Shown: piece after piece, positions 24,903 through 35,525 of the stretch
How positions within the stretch are numbered: the first letter of the stretch is position 1
How the letters are laid out: each line of letters begins with the position of its first letter
Source: Mediterranea massiliensis
GTDB lineage: Bacteria > Bacteroidota > Bacteroidia > Bacteroidales > Bacteroidaceae
Length of the DNA: 49,228 nucleotides
NCBI GenBank assembly: GCA_015060695.1
Contig: SUYA01000016.1
Coordinates: 1 to 49,228 of the forward strand
Direction: 5' to 3'
The notes under the pieces: model-generated
The model's input: the letters and a program-made list of their open reading frames with translations, nothing else
Told to the model about the DNA's origin: nothing
The model's database searches: none
Translations under genes and position numbers: made by a program

Positions 24903-25460
24903 ATGGAAACAAAACATATTGACGTGATGGTGGCAGATGCCTCACATGAAGTGTATGTAGATAAAATTTTGGAAACCATCAGTCAAGCAGCCAAGGTGCG
25001 TGGTACCGGTATTGCTGAGCGTACTCATGAATATGTGGCTACTAAAATGAAGGAAGGAAAAGCCATTATTGCTCTTTGTGGCGATGAATTTGCGGGATTT
25101 ACCTACATTGAAAGTTGGGGAAATAGGCAATATGTTGCAACATCGGGCTTGATTGTACATCCTGATTATAGAGGATTGGGATTGGCCAAACGTATTAAAG
25201 CAGCCTCTTTCCAGTTGGCACGTTTGCGTTGGCCTTGGGCAAAAATCTTTTCGTTGACAAGTGGGGCTGCTGTCATGAAAATGAATACCGAATTGGGCTA
25301 TGTGCCGGTTACGTTCAATGAGTTGACAGATGACGAGGCTTTTTGGAAAGGTTGCGAAGGTTGTACGAATCATCATATTCTGATGGAGAAAGAACGCAAG
25401 TTCTGCATATGTACAGCGATGCTTTATGACCCGAAAGATCACGAAGAAAATAAAATCTAA
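24903..25460 (+). CDS. GNAT acyltransferase, probable N-acylglutamate synthase
   Basis: A 185-residue GNAT enzyme. The acyl-CoA binding signature is VHPDYRGLGLAKRI (residues 85-98, with Arg90, Gly91, Gly93). A Cys-rich tail (GCEGCTNHH, FCICTAM) is unlike ordinary GNATs. The position between argR and argG and the absence of another first-step gene in the cluster make it the best candidate for the N-acylglutamate synthase that starts arginine synthesis. I recall its Bacteroides thetaiotaomicron counterpart being linked to arginine prototrophy as a succinyltransferase, but substrate cannot be read from sequence. A 36-bp gap separates it from argR. Confidence 0.75.
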   Translation: METKHIDVMVADASHEVYVDKILETISQAAKVRGTGIAERTHEYVATKMKEGKAIIALCGDEFAGFTYIESWGNRQYVATSGLIVHPDYRGLGLAKRIKAASFQLARLRWPWAKIFSLTSGAAVMKMNTELGYVPVTFNELTDDEAFWKGCEGCTNHHILMEKERKFCICTAMLYDPKDHEENKI

Positions 25461-25504
25461 TAGTATAAAAGTATTGAATACAGGAAAAATTAGAAACAAT
25501 ATAT

Positions 25505-26710
25505 ATGGAAAAGAAAAAGAAAGTGGTAGTCGCATTTAGCGGCGGGCTTGATACCTCGTTTACTGTTATGTATTTGGCCAAAGAGAAGGGATATGAAGTG
25601 TATGCAGCATGTGCCAATACCGGGGGATTTAGCCCAGAGCAGTTGAAAACCAACGAAGAGAATGCGTATAAATTGGGCGCAGTTAAATATGTTACTTTGG
25701 ATGTAACCCAAGAATATTATGAAAAGTCTTTGAAATACATGGTGTATGGAAACGTTTTACGTAATGGCACATACCCCATTTCGGTTAGTTCAGAACGTAT
25801 ATTTCAAGCTTTGGCCATTGCTCGTTATGCTAATGAGATAGGTGCCGATGCCATTGCGCACGGTTCAACCGGTGCAGGCAATGACCAAATACGCTTTGAT
25901 ATGACTTTCTTGGTAATGGCGCCGGGAGTGGAAATCATTACGCTGACCAGGGATATGACATTGACACGTCAGGAAGAGATTGACTATTTAAATAAAAATG
26001 GATTCCCTGCAGATTTCGCTAAACTCAAGTATTCTTACAATGTGGGTATTTGGGGTACCTCTATCTGTGGTGGCGAAATACTTGATTCAGCACAGGGCCT
26101 TCCCGAAAGTGCTTATTTGAAACATTGTATCAAGGAAGGTAGCGAGCAATTGCGTTTGACTTTTGAAAAAGGTGAACTGAAAGCTGTGAACGATGTTGTG
26201 TATGATGATCCGATTAAGGCTATTCAAAAAGTAGAAGAAATTGGCGCTGCTTATGGTATAGGACGTGATATGCACGTGGGTGATACTATCATTGGTATTA
26301 AAGGACGTGTGGGATTTGAAGCCGCTGCCCCGATGCTGATTATTGGAGCGCACCGCTTCTTGGAGAAATATACTTTGAGTAAGTGGCAACAATATTGGAA
26401 AGATCAAGTTGCTAACTGGTATGGTATGTTTTTGCATGAAAGCCAATATCTTGAACCTGTGATGCGTGACATTGAAGCTATGCTTACAGAAAGTCAACGC
26501 AACGTAAATGGTACAGCTATCCTTGAATTGCGTCCGTTGGCTTTCTCAACCGTAGGTGTAGAGTCAAAGGATGACTTGGTGAAGAATAAATTGGGCGAAT
26601 ATGGCGAAACACAGAAGGGATGGACGGCTGATGATGCCAAAGGATTTATTAAAGTACTTTCCACTCCGTTGAGAGCCTATTATGCTAACCATAAGGACGA
26701 AGAAATTTAA
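25505..26710 (+). CDS. argG: Argininosuccinate synthase
   Basis: A 401-residue enzyme joining citrulline and aspartate with ATP. The PP-loop AFSGGLDTSFTVMYL is at residues 10-24, followed by AHGSTGAGNDQIRFD (citrulline and aspartate site) and GIWGTSICGGE. Length is normal. It lies between the GNAT gene and the PspC gene in the arginine cluster and is followed by an unrelated membrane gene after 19 bp. Confidence 0.97.
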   Translation: MEKKKKVVVAFSGGLDTSFTVMYLAKEKGYEVYAACANTGGFSPEQLKTNEENAYKLGAVKYVTLDVTQEYYEKSLKYMVYGNVLRNGTYPISVSSERIFQALAIARYANEIGADAIAHGSTGAGNDQIRFDMTFLVMAPGVEIITLTRDMTLTRQEEIDYLNKNGFPADFAKLKYSYNVGIWGTSICGGEILDSAQGLPESAYLKHCIKEGSEQLRLTFEKGELKAVNDVVYDDPIKAIQKVEEIGAAYGIGRDMHVGDTIIGIKGRVGFEAAAPMLIIGAHRFLEKYTLSKWQQYWKDQVANWYGMFLHESQYLEPVMRDIEAMLTESQRNVNGTAILELRPLAFSTVGVESKDDLVKNKLGEYGETQKGWTADDAKGFIKVLSTPLRAYYANHKDEEI

Positions 26711-26729
26711 AGTTAAGGAAAAATAAGAT

Positions 26730-26948
26730 ATGGAAGAAAAGAAAAAACTATTGCGTCCGCGTAGCGGAAGAATGTTGAGTGGAGTTTGTGCTGGCATTGC
26801 AAATTTCTTTGGTCTGGATGTCACATTGGTTCGTGTTGCCTATGTGCTCTTGTCTCTCTTTTCGGCAGGTTTCCCTGGAATTCTGCTATACTTCATATTG
26901 TTGATAATCATTCCTGAAGAACCCAATAAATTTATTCAAAACCAATGA
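26730..26948 (+). CDS. PspC domain small membrane protein
   Basis: A 72-residue protein made of one PspC domain: a basic N terminus (LLRPRSGRMLSGVCAGIANFFGLD) and a hydrophobic half (about 35-66, VRVAYVLLSLFSAGFPGILLY). PspC proteins are small membrane stress proteins. Its stop codon overlaps the argC start (ATGA at 26945-26948), so translation is coupled to argC. It has no known part in arginine synthesis, which makes its place in the operon odd. Confidence 0.9.
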   Translation: MEEKKKLLRPRSGRMLSGVCAGIANFFGLDVTLVRVAYVLLSLFSAGFPGILLYFILLIIIPEEPNKFIQNQ

Positions 26949-27913
26949 TAAAAGTAGGTATTATAGGTGGTGCCGGATACACCGCAGGTGAATTGATTCG
27001 CTTATTATTGAATCACCCCGAAGCCGAAATCATATTCATAAACAGTGCCAGCAATGCTGGAAACAAGATAACAGATGTGCACGAAGGGTTGTATGGAGAA
27101 ACTGATTTGATTTTTACCGATCAATTACCTTTGGAAGAAATAGATGTACTCTTTTTCTGTACGGCTCATGGCGATACCAAGAAGTTTATGGAAAGCCATA
27201 ATATACCTGAGGATTTGAAGATTATTGATTTGTCTATGGACTATCGCATTAAGAGCGATGAGCATGACTTTATCTACGGTCTTCCGGAATTGAACCGTCG
27301 TGCCACTTGTAGTGCCAAGCATGTGGCCAATCCGGGTTGTTTTGCTACTTGTATTCAGTTAGGCTTGTTGCCATTAGCCAAAAATCTGTTGCTTAATGGT
27401 GACATAACGGTAAATGCTATTACAGGTAGTACCGGAGCAGGTGTGAAGCCAGGAGCTACGAGTCATTTCAGTTGGCGGAACAATAACTTGAGCGTATATA
27501 AAGCCTTCGAACATCAGCATGTGCCTGAAATCAAGCAATCATTGAAGCAATTGCAGAACAGTTTTGATGCAGAGATTGATTTTATTCCTTATCGAGGCGA
27601 TTTCCCAAGAGGTATTTTCTGTACCATTGTGGTGAAAACCAAGGTAGCTATTGAAGAGTTAACCCGAATGTACGAGGAATATTATGCTAAAGATTCATTT
27701 ACTCACATTGTGGATAAGAACATTGACTTGAAACAAGTAGTCAATACCAATAAATGTCTTATTCATTTGGAAAAGCATGGTGATAAATTGCTCATTATTT
27801 CTTGTGTGGATAATCTTTTGAAAGGTGCCAGCGGTCAAGCTGTACATAACATGAATCTGATGTTTAATCTAGAAGAAACTGTTGGCTTACGATTGAAGCC
27901 CAGTGCTTTCTAA
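26945..27913 (+). CDS. argC: N-acetyl-gamma-glutamyl-phosphate reductase
   Basis: A 322-residue NADPH-dependent reductase acting on the acyl-glutamyl phosphate. The N-terminal GIIGGAGYTAGEL binds NADP; the active-site cysteine is Cys132 in ANPGCFATCIQLG; the conserved GSTGAGVKPG and HQHVPEI motifs follow. Because this lineage may use succinylated intermediates, the natural substrate could be N-succinyl rather than N-acetyl. The start overlaps the pspC-type stop by 4 bp; argD follows after 12 bp. Confidence 0.93.
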   Translation: MIKVGIIGGAGYTAGELIRLLLNHPEAEIIFINSASNAGNKITDVHEGLYGETDLIFTDQLPLEEIDVLFFCTAHGDTKKFMESHNIPEDLKIIDLSMDYRIKSDEHDFIYGLPELNRRATCSAKHVANPGCFATCIQLGLLPLAKNLLLNGDITVNAITGSTGAGVKPGATSHFSWRNNNLSVYKAFEHQHVPEIKQSLKQLQNSFDAEIDFIPYRGDFPRGIFCTIVVKTKVAIEELTRMYEEYYAKDSFTHIVDKNIDLKQVVNTNKCLIHLEKHGDKLLIISCVDNLLKGASGQAVHNMNLMFNLEETVGLRLKPSAF

Positions 27914-27925
27914 ATATAGAGAGAT

Positions 27926-29047
27926 ATGAAACTTTTTGATGTATATCCATTATTCGATATAAATATTGTCAAAGGGAAAGGTTGCCACGTATGGGATGAA
28001 CAAGGCAACGAATATTTAGATCTCTACGGGGGACATGCTGTTATCAGCATTGGTCATGCTCATCCTCATTATGTAGAGATGATAACCAAACAAGTGAACA
28101 CTTTGGGTTTCTATAGTAACTCAGTTATAAATAAACTACAAGTAGAATTAGCGGAACGTTTAGGTAAGGCATCTGGTTACGAAGAATATCAGTTCTTTCT
28201 TATCAACAGCGGTGCTGAGGCTAACGAAAATGCACTAAAGTTGGCTTCTTTTTATAATGGACGTACCCGTGTGCTTGCTGCTGAAAAGGCCTTTCATGGT
28301 CGTACTTCATTGGCAGTTGAGGCTACTCACAATCCCAAGATTATAGCACCTATCAATGCCAATGGACATGTTACTTATTTGCCATTGAATGACCTTGCAG
28401 CTTGGGAGGCCGAAATTTCAAAAGGCGATGTGTGTGCTGTTATCATTGAATGTATTCAGGGAGTAGGTGGAATCCGTATGGTGACATCCAATTTCCTACA
28501 AGGTTTGCGTGAGGCCTGCGATAAATACAATACAGTACTGATATGCGATGAAATTCAATGTGGTTATGGCCGAAGCGGAAAGTTCTTTGCTCACCAATAC
28601 ACTCCTGTTCGTCCTGACATGATTACCGTAGCTAAGGGCATTGGAAATGGCTTCCCCATGGGTGGAGTCTTGATAGCTCCCAAATTTATTCCTCAATACG
28701 GACAGTTGGGTACCACGTTTGGTGGTAATCATTTGGCATGTGCAGCAGCCTTGGCTGTACTCGATGTTATTGAACAAGAGAAGTTGGTGGAAAATGCAGC
28801 TAAGGTAGGGGAATTTTTAATGGAAGAGTTGAAGAAATTCCCTCAAATTAAGGAAGTTCGTGGCGAAGGATTGATGATAGGTATGGAGTTTGAAGAACCC
28901 ATTAAGGAAATCCGTACACGTTTGTTGAAAGAACAACATGTCTTTACCGGAGTTAGCGGTATGAATGTCATACGCTTGTTGCCACCTCTTTGTCTAAGTT
29001 TGGAAGAAGCCCAAGAATTCTTGATTCGCTTTAAGAAAGTTTTTTGA
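27926..29047 (+). CDS. argD: Acyl-ornithine aminotransferase
   Basis: A 373-residue class III PLP aminotransferase of the acetylornithine/succinylornithine type. Motifs are YLDLYGGHAVISIGHAHP, NSGAEANENALKLA, AFHGRT, and the PLP lysine Lys237 in VAKGIGNGFPMG. It transaminates the semialdehyde made by ArgC. It ends the arginine cluster; a strong terminator is 26 bp downstream. Confidence 0.93.
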   Translation: MKLFDVYPLFDINIVKGKGCHVWDEQGNEYLDLYGGHAVISIGHAHPHYVEMITKQVNTLGFYSNSVINKLQVELAERLGKASGYEEYQFFLINSGAEANENALKLASFYNGRTRVLAAEKAFHGRTSLAVEATHNPKIIAPINANGHVTYLPLNDLAAWEAEISKGDVCAVIIECIQGVGGIRMVTSNFLQGLREACDKYNTVLICDEIQCGYGRSGKFFAHQYTPVRPDMITVAKGIGNGFPMGGVLIAPKFIPQYGQLGTTFGGNHLACAAALAVLDVIEQEKLVENAAKVGEFLMEELKKFPQIKEVRGEGLMIGMEFEEPIKEIRTRLLKEQHVFTGVSGMNVIRLLPPLCLSLEEAQEFLIRFKKVF

Positions 29048-29072
29048 TTAGCATAGTTAATAATCAGCATTA

Positions 29073-29115
29073 AACAGCCTCATGATGACTTCTTTGCATC
29101 GTGAGGCTGTTTTTT
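29073..29115 (+). terminator. Terminator of the arginine cluster
   Basis: A 15-bp stem with one G-T pair (29073-29087 with 29097-29111, 9-nt loop) followed by a T-run to 29115. It sits between argD and the converging GIN-protein gene. Confidence 0.9.
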
Positions 29116-29148
29116 GAAGAGAGAATTTTGAAGATCTATAATGTCTGT

Positions 29149-30015
29149 TTAGAGTTTGTAGAGCCCTTTCTTGGGTGCTTTGTTAATTTGCGGATTGCCT
29201 TTATAACCAATCTCCCCGCTTCCTGCTATGCTAGCATTCAGTGATTTGTTGGCATGGCATTCTATTTCTCCACTTCCTGCAATGCTGGCATTTACTTCTT
29301 CTGCTTGAAGGCGAGAAGCATATATTTCTCCGCTTCCTGCTATTTTATAATTTACATTCTCTGTTTTTCCCTGTAGATTAATCTCACCCGAACCACTGAT
29401 AGAGACTTTGGTGTGTTGAGTGTCGATATTTTCTATTTCCAAATCTCCGCTTCCGGCCACCGAGGTAGTTAATGACTGGCAACTTACCTCTTTTAATTCA
29501 ATCTCACCCGACCCGCTGATATTACATTTGATATCACCTTCTGATGCGATCTCTTTTCCTATGATTTCACCGCTTCCTGCTACGGAAAGATTTAGATGGC
29601 TGGTTTTCAATTTGTTCAATATTTCAACATCTCCACTTCCTGCTACAGAAATGTTATTTAAGTGTTCAGATGAAACTCTTATCTCCAGTTTATTATAAGA
29701 TGCTTTGATGTTTTTCTTGAATTGAATGTATAACGTGCTTCCTGTAACATGAATATCTAATAGTTCGACGATGTTGTCTGATGTGTAGATTTCAACTACA
29801 GGCTTTCCTATACTTTGTTTATAGCTCACATCGAACGCACCAGCTACACTTATCTGTTTAAACTCGTCCACCATCATCTTTTTGGTCACATAGTTTGTGC
29901 TGGCTTTAATGGTTTCACCACCAAATAGTTCTTTCCCGAAGATTTTAATTTGTGCAAAGCATGTGTTACTTGTCGCTAATATGCTAGCAAACAAGAGAGT
30001 AAGAAATTGTTTCAT
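29149..30015 (-). CDS. Head-GIN domain (DUF2807) protein
   Basis: A 288-residue exported protein (signal peptide about 1-21, ending CFAQ). Residues about 45-280 form a beta-helix-like GIN domain with at least eight repeats of the turn (A/S)GSG(D/E), for example VAGSGDVEI, ISGSGEIEL and IAGSGEIEC. This is the DUF2807 family, sometimes called putative autotransporter adhesin but without proven function. The repeats are also evident in the DNA. It converges with argD and diverges from the YgjP-type gene. Confidence 0.85.
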   Translation of the reverse strand: MKQFLTLLFASILATSNTCFAQIKIFGKELFGGETIKASTNYVTKKMMVDEFKQISVAGAFDVSYKQSIGKPVVEIYTSDNIVELLDIHVTGSTLYIQFKKNIKASYNKLEIRVSSEHLNNISVAGSGDVEILNKLKTSHLNLSVAGSGEIIGKEIASEGDIKCNISGSGEIELKEVSCQSLTTSVAGSGDLEIENIDTQHTKVSISGSGEINLQGKTENVNYKIAGSGEIYASRLQAEEVNASIAGSGEIECHANKSLNASIAGSGEIGYKGNPQINKAPKKGLYKL

Positions 30016-30126
30016 ATTGCTGATTTGTTTTAAGTTGTTTTCTTTTATTTATTTAGACGCAACTCGCTTGAAAAAAGTTGCAGATAGAAGAAAAAAATTG
30101 TTCTTTTGCAATCATAATAATAATAT

Positions 30127-30831
30127 ATGTCCTCAATCAGCCAGATAGAAGATAAAGAATTGGGAATTTTAACCTTGAAATCTCATTCTCGTGCTCGCCG
30201 TTTCACCTTCCGTCCTACGGCCGATGGAATTGTTATCACTTTGCCGCAAGGAACTTCTGTAGAAGAATTCTGGGCTGCATTAGAGAAAGTACGTTCCCGC
30301 TTGCGTTTGCTTAAGGAAAAGTGTCACACTACAATTATTGATTTGAACTATACTCTTTCTTGCGATTATTTCAAACTTTCCTTGGTAGAGGGGAAAGTGA
30401 ATCGTTTCTTAGCTTCATCAGGTTCTGATACACTGACTATTGTATGTCCGATAGATACTGATTTTAGACAACCGATTTTGCAGGAATGGTTACGAAAGGT
30501 TATTTCAGAGGCTTTGCGTTGTCGAGCCAAAGAAATATTGCCTCAGCGTTTGCGAGAACTTTCTCTTCAATCCGGATTATCCTATAAATCCATTCGGATA
30601 AATGGAAGTCGTAGTCGTTGGGGGAGTTGCTCTACTGCCAAAAACATCAATTTGTCATATTATCTATTGCTTTTGCCCACTCATTTGATTGATTATGTTT
30701 TACTTCATGAGTTGGCCCATACCCAAGAGATGAATCATGGAGAAAAATTTTGGGCTTTACTTCATCGGTTAACCGATGGCAAAGCCCAACTATTACGTAC
30801 TGAATTGAAAAACTATAAAACCGGAATCTGA
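30127..30831 (+). CDS. YgjP-like metallopeptidase domain protein
   Basis: A 234-residue protein with a C-terminal zinc metallopeptidase motif HELAHTQEMNHGEKFW at about 195-210 (HExxH plus a downstream His and Trp), the DUF45/YgjP family. The middle part has RWGSCSTAKNINLSY, also typical. The family includes putative metal-dependent hydrolases with no well-defined substrate. It lies head-to-head with the GIN gene (111-bp gap) and meets the esterase gene tail-to-tail with a 1-bp gap. Confidence 0.87.
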   Translation: MSSISQIEDKELGILTLKSHSRARRFTFRPTADGIVITLPQGTSVEEFWAALEKVRSRLRLLKEKCHTTIIDLNYTLSCDYFKLSLVEGKVNRFLASSGSDTLTIVCPIDTDFRQPILQEWLRKVISEALRCRAKEILPQRLRELSLQSGLSYKSIRINGSRSRWGSCSTAKNINLSYYLLLLPTHLIDYVLLHELAHTQEMNHGEKFWALLHRLTDGKAQLLRTELKNYKTGI

Positions 30832-30832
30832 A

Positions 30833-32035
<1,203 letters not shown>

Positions 32036-33106
32036 TTAAAGTGAATGTTTTTCAGTGATTATTCCTCCTCCCAATAAGACCCCTTCATTTGTATAGAAGG
32101 CTGCGGCCTGTCCGATGGCAATAGATTCAAGCGGTTCAATCAGTTGTACATGTAGCTGTCGGCTTTGTTCATCGACTGAAACTTGGCATCTGTTGGCTTG
32201 TTTACGATAGCGTATTTTTACGATAACTTCTGGAACATTCAACACAAGTGAGGGATGGGCGAGATTCCAATCTTCCAGATAGAACTCATTTTTATAAAGT
32301 GAGCGCAGGGGAGCCAATGTCACTTCATTGCGCTTCGGATTTATCTCTTTTACAAAGATGGGAGTATTTAGTTGTAATCCTAACCCGCGTCGTTGTCCAA
32401 TGGTATAGAATGGATATCCTTCATGCCATCCTATGAAATTCCCTTCCTCGTCTATAAATCTTCCTTTCCCTGGAAGAAGTCCGGTAGATAATTCTTTTCG
32501 CAAAAATGAGTGGTAATCTTTGGGGCAGAAGCAGACGCCTATGCTGTCATGCTTGGTTGCTATCTGCTCAAATCCTCGTTGATGGGCGTAAGCACGCGCT
32601 TCGTTTTTTCTTACGTCTCCCATAGGTAAGACAATGCGTGCCAGTAACTGCTGTGATAATCCCCATAAAAAAAATGATTGGTCTTTGTCTTTATCAGTTG
32701 CGGGTGCCAGCAAGAAGATTCCATCTTGCTCTATTCGTCGGGCATAGTGTCCGGTTGCAATGTGATATATACCCAGTTCATCGGCAGTTTTGGCAAGCAG
32801 AGGCCACTTCAGTAAGTTGTTGCAACGTGTACAAGGTACCGGTGTGTGCCCATTCATGTACTCGTTGATAAAGTAGTCTATAATTGTTTTCCGAAATTGT
32901 TGTCGGACATCTATGGTTATGTGTCGGATGCCTAATTGAGTTGCCAACCGGCGAGCCTCTTCCAGATAGGCAGTCTCTCCCTCTTTTTCAAAAAACCGGA
33001 ATGTGATGCCGGTTACTTGATAACCGGCATCTTGTAGTTTCATGGCGGCCACCGAACTGTCAGTGCCGCCACTCATTCCTAATAATATTTGTCTATGCGT
33101 TGTCAC
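32036..33106 (-). CDS. mnmA: tRNA 2-thiouridine(34) synthase
   Basis: A 356-residue tRNA-modifying enzyme that thiolates U34 in Lys, Glu and Gln tRNAs. The ATP PP-loop is SGGTDSSVA at 12-20, the two catalytic cysteines are Cys95 (PCTRCNN) and Cys192 (SIGVCF), and [11 protein letters not shown] is conserved. The start is GTG at 33106, overlapping the argS TGA by 4 bp (GTGA); no ATG gives a full-length protein. PP-loop Thr replaces the usual Val. Bacteroidales often have more than one mnmA, so this could be a second copy. Confidence 0.9.
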   Translation of the reverse strand: MTTHRQILLGMSGGTDSSVAAMKLQDAGYQVTGITFRFFEKEGETAYLEEARRLATQLGIRHITIDVRQQFRKTIIDYFINEYMNGHTPVPCTRCNNLLKWPLLAKTADELGIYHIATGHYARRIEQDGIFLLAPATDKDKDQSFFLWGLSQQLLARIVLPMGDVRKNEARAYAHQRGFEQIATKHDSIGVCFCPKDYHSFLRKELSTGLLPGKGRFIDEEGNFIGWHEGYPFYTIGQRRGLGLQLNTPIFVKEINPKRNEVTLAPLRSLYKNEFYLEDWNLAHPSLVLNVPEVIVKIRYRKQANRCQVSVDEQSRQLHVQLIEPLESIAIGQAAAFYTNEGVLLGGGIITEKHSL

Positions 33107-34920
33107 ATTCTGTCCGGTACTTCAATGCCCAGCAATCCCATGCCGAGGCGAACAATCTTGGCAACGTTTTCGCTCAGTGCCAATCGGAACAGCTTGACGG
33201 CTTCGTCTTCTTCGCGCAAGATGCTGAAGTCGTGATAGAACTGGTTGTACTCCTTCACCAGGTCGTAGCAGTAGTTGGCAATGCCCGACGGGCTGTAGGT
33301 AGTACCGGCTTCTTTCACTACAGCAGCAAAATCGGCCAACATTTGTATCAGTCCCTCTTCCTTCTCACTAAGCTTAATGTCGGTGGGCAGGTTGGCCGCA
33401 GTGGCTATGCCTTGCTCGGCAGCCTTGCGCAATACCGATTGGATACGAGCGTAGGTATATTGAATGAAGGGACCGGTGTTGCCGTTGAAGTCGATAGACT
33501 CCTTCGGATTGAAGGTCATGTTCTTGCGTGCATCCACCTTGAGGATGAAGTACTTCAAGGCACCCAAGCCCACAATGCGGGCAATGTTGTCAGCCTCTTC
33601 CTCGGTCAATCCATCCAGTTTGCCCAGCTCGTTGCTGGTCTCCTTGGCAGTCTGAATCATTTCGGCCATCAGGTCGTCGGCATCCACCACCGTACCTTCG
33701 CGGCTCTTCATCTTGCCTTCGGGCAGTTCCACCATGCCGTATGAGAAGTGTACCAATCCCTTGCCCCATTCAAAGCCCAACTTGTCTAACAAGATAGAGA
33801 GCACCTGGAAGTGATAGTTCTGTTCGTTGCCCACCACATAAATCATCTTGTCGATGGGGAAGTCCTGAAAGCGTAGCTTGGCCGTTCCGATGTCTTGTGT
33901 CATATACACCGATGTGCCGTCCGAACGAAGCAACAGCTTGTGGTCAAGTCCCTCTCCGGTCAGGTCAGCCCATACCGAGCCGTCTTCTTTGCGGAAGAAA
34001 AATCCCTTTTCAAGTCCTTCCATCACCTTCTCCTTACCCTCTAAGTAAGTATCCGATTCGTAGTATATTTTGTCGAATCCTACACCCATCATGCGGTAGG
34101 TTTCGTCAAAGCCTGCATATACCCAGTCGTTCATCTTCTTCCAAAGCGCACGCACTTCAGGGTCGTTGGCTTCCCACTTTACCAGCATCTCGCGCGCTTC
34201 CTTCATCAGCGGACTTTCAGTTTCGGCCTTAGCTTTCGCTTCTTCTTCGTTCAAGCCTTCAGCCTGGTATTGAGCCATCAACTCTTTCACTTCCGCTTTG
34301 TAGTGCTTGTCAAAGGCCACGTAGTAGTCGCCAATCAGGTGGTCGCCTTTCTTTCCGCTCGATTCCGGTGTCTCTCCGTTGCCATACTTCAACCATGCCA
34401 GCATGCTCTTGCAGATGTGTATGCCTCGGTCGTTCACTATGTTTGTCTTCACCACCTTGTTGCCGTTGGCGGCCACGATATTGGCCAGGGCATGTCCCAA
34501 CAGGTTGTTGCGCACGTGTCCTAAGTGAAGCGGCTTGTTGGTGTTGGGCGACGAGTATTCAATCATCACCAAGGGCGATTCCTCTGTAGCGGCAATGATG
34601 CCATATTGCGGGTTGGTGTGAATGCTGTTCAGCAATTCAATCCAGGCATTCGATGCGATGGTCAGGTTCAAGAACCCTTTGATGACGTTGTATGCCGATA
34701 CCATGGCGTCGTTTTGTGCCAGGTATTCGCCAATTTCCTGTGCCGTTTGTTCAGGGCCTTTCTTGCTCATTTTCAAGAAGGGGAATACCACCAAAGTCAG
34801 GTGTCCTTCAAATTCTTTCTTGGTTTTTTGCAGTTGTACCATCTTTTCGGGCACATCCTGTCCGTAGAGGGCTTTCAGCCCGTTCATGACCGATTGAGTC
34901 AGTTTTTGTTCTATATTCAT
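33103..34920 (-). CDS. argS: Arginine--tRNA ligase
   Basis: A 605-residue class I synthetase. The N-terminal Add1-like tRNA-binding domain is followed by [20 protein letters not shown] (HIGH motif as HLGH), and the KMSKS-like [10 protein letters not shown]. The C-terminal helical anticodon-binding domain ends [12 protein letters not shown]. The open frame extends upstream to 34956, but ATG 34920 is the start of the conserved sequence. It is upstream of mnmA and coupled to it. Its cognate tRNA-Arg(CCT) is at 45474. Confidence 0.95.
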   Translation of the reverse strand: MNIEQKLTQSVMNGLKALYGQDVPEKMVQLQKTKKEFEGHLTLVVFPFLKMSKKGPEQTAQEIGEYLAQNDAMVSAYNVIKGFLNLTIASNAWIELLNSIHTNPQYGIIAATEESPLVMIEYSSPNTNKPLHLGHVRNNLLGHALANIVAANGNKVVKTNIVNDRGIHICKSMLAWLKYGNGETPESSGKKGDHLIGDYYVAFDKHYKAEVKELMAQYQAEGLNEEEAKAKAETESPLMKEAREMLVKWEANDPEVRALWKKMNDWVYAGFDETYRMMGVGFDKIYYESDTYLEGKEKVMEGLEKGFFFRKEDGSVWADLTGEGLDHKLLLRSDGTSVYMTQDIGTAKLRFQDFPIDKMIYVVGNEQNYHFQVLSILLDKLGFEWGKGLVHFSYGMVELPEGKMKSREGTVVDADDLMAEMIQTAKETSNELGKLDGLTEEEADNIARIVGLGALKYFILKVDARKNMTFNPKESIDFNGNTGPFIQYTYARIQSVLRKAAEQGIATAANLPTDIKLSEKEEGLIQMLADFAAVVKEAGTTYSPSGIANYCYDLVKEYNQFYHDFSILREEDEAVKLFRLALSENVAKIVRLGMGLLGIEVPDRM

Positions 34921-34943
34921 GATGCGAATTATTTTCTTGGCTG

Positions 34944-34951
34944 CAAAGATA
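34944..34951 (-). promoter_or_regulatory. -7 box for argS-mnmA-esterase
   Basis: TATCTTTG on the minus strand, 24 bp before the argS start. No matching TTTG at the proper distance was seen. The rest of the 605-bp gap to 35525 holds only the second copy of the 11-bp inverted repeat. Confidence 0.45.
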
Positions 34952-35251
34952 TACAATATTTTCTTTGGTTGTATCTTTCGTACCTCCTCTCTTTCGAGAT
35001 GATTTAAGTAAAGTAACTTCCACTACTACCTCTATTTTGGCACGCAGCAAGGAAAAGTGTTGCTCCGAATAAGAGCATGCACGCAGTCCTGGAGTTCTGT
35101 TTCATTCGATTTTGGCTTAGGTGGATAAAATAGTTTTTAAAATCTCGGCATGCAATATACTAAATTTTTGCGCCGTTTGCAATAGCTGGTTGAGGTTTTG
35201 TGCATTTTTTAGATGATTTTAACCCGAAATAGGTAGTTCTTCGGTTCAAGG

Positions 35252-35413
35252 TCGTACCATCCTCGCTACGTGTACGCGCGTTGTTCGGTCGTTCTTCGGT
35301 CGTTGTTCGGTCATCCTTCGGTCTCTATAGGACCGAACAAACACCGAACAAACACCGAAGCGGCACCGAACGAGAAGCGGCGAAGGTGCGAAGAAGGTGC
35401 GAAGCCGAGGTGG
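35252..35413. repeat. Inverted repeat of 11-bp units, copy 2
   Basis: The flank CTACGTGTACGC, the left-arm units (TTCGGTCGTTCTTCGGTCG) and the centre TCTCTATAGGACCGAA match copy 1 at 9963-10130. The right arm has 11-bp units GACCGAACAAA, CACCGAACAAA, CACCGAAGCGG and CACCGAACGAG. It lies between the divergent argS and rhomboid genes. Confidence 0.85.
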
Positions 35414-35495
35414 AAATGCGCTCTTTATGCCCCCTGAGAGACTGGCTGAAATACTAAAAAGCACTAAAAAGGGACGGAATCACAGATTTTATTTC

Positions 35496-35503
35496 TACTT
35501 TTG
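35496..35503 (+). promoter_or_regulatory. -7 box for the rhomboid pair
   Basis: TACTTTTG, a full TAnnTTTG match, 22 bp before ATG 35526. The open frame starting at 35397 spans it, which supports the shorter gene start. Confidence 0.5.
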
Positions 35504-35525
35504 CAAAAATATAGAAAGTCGTATT

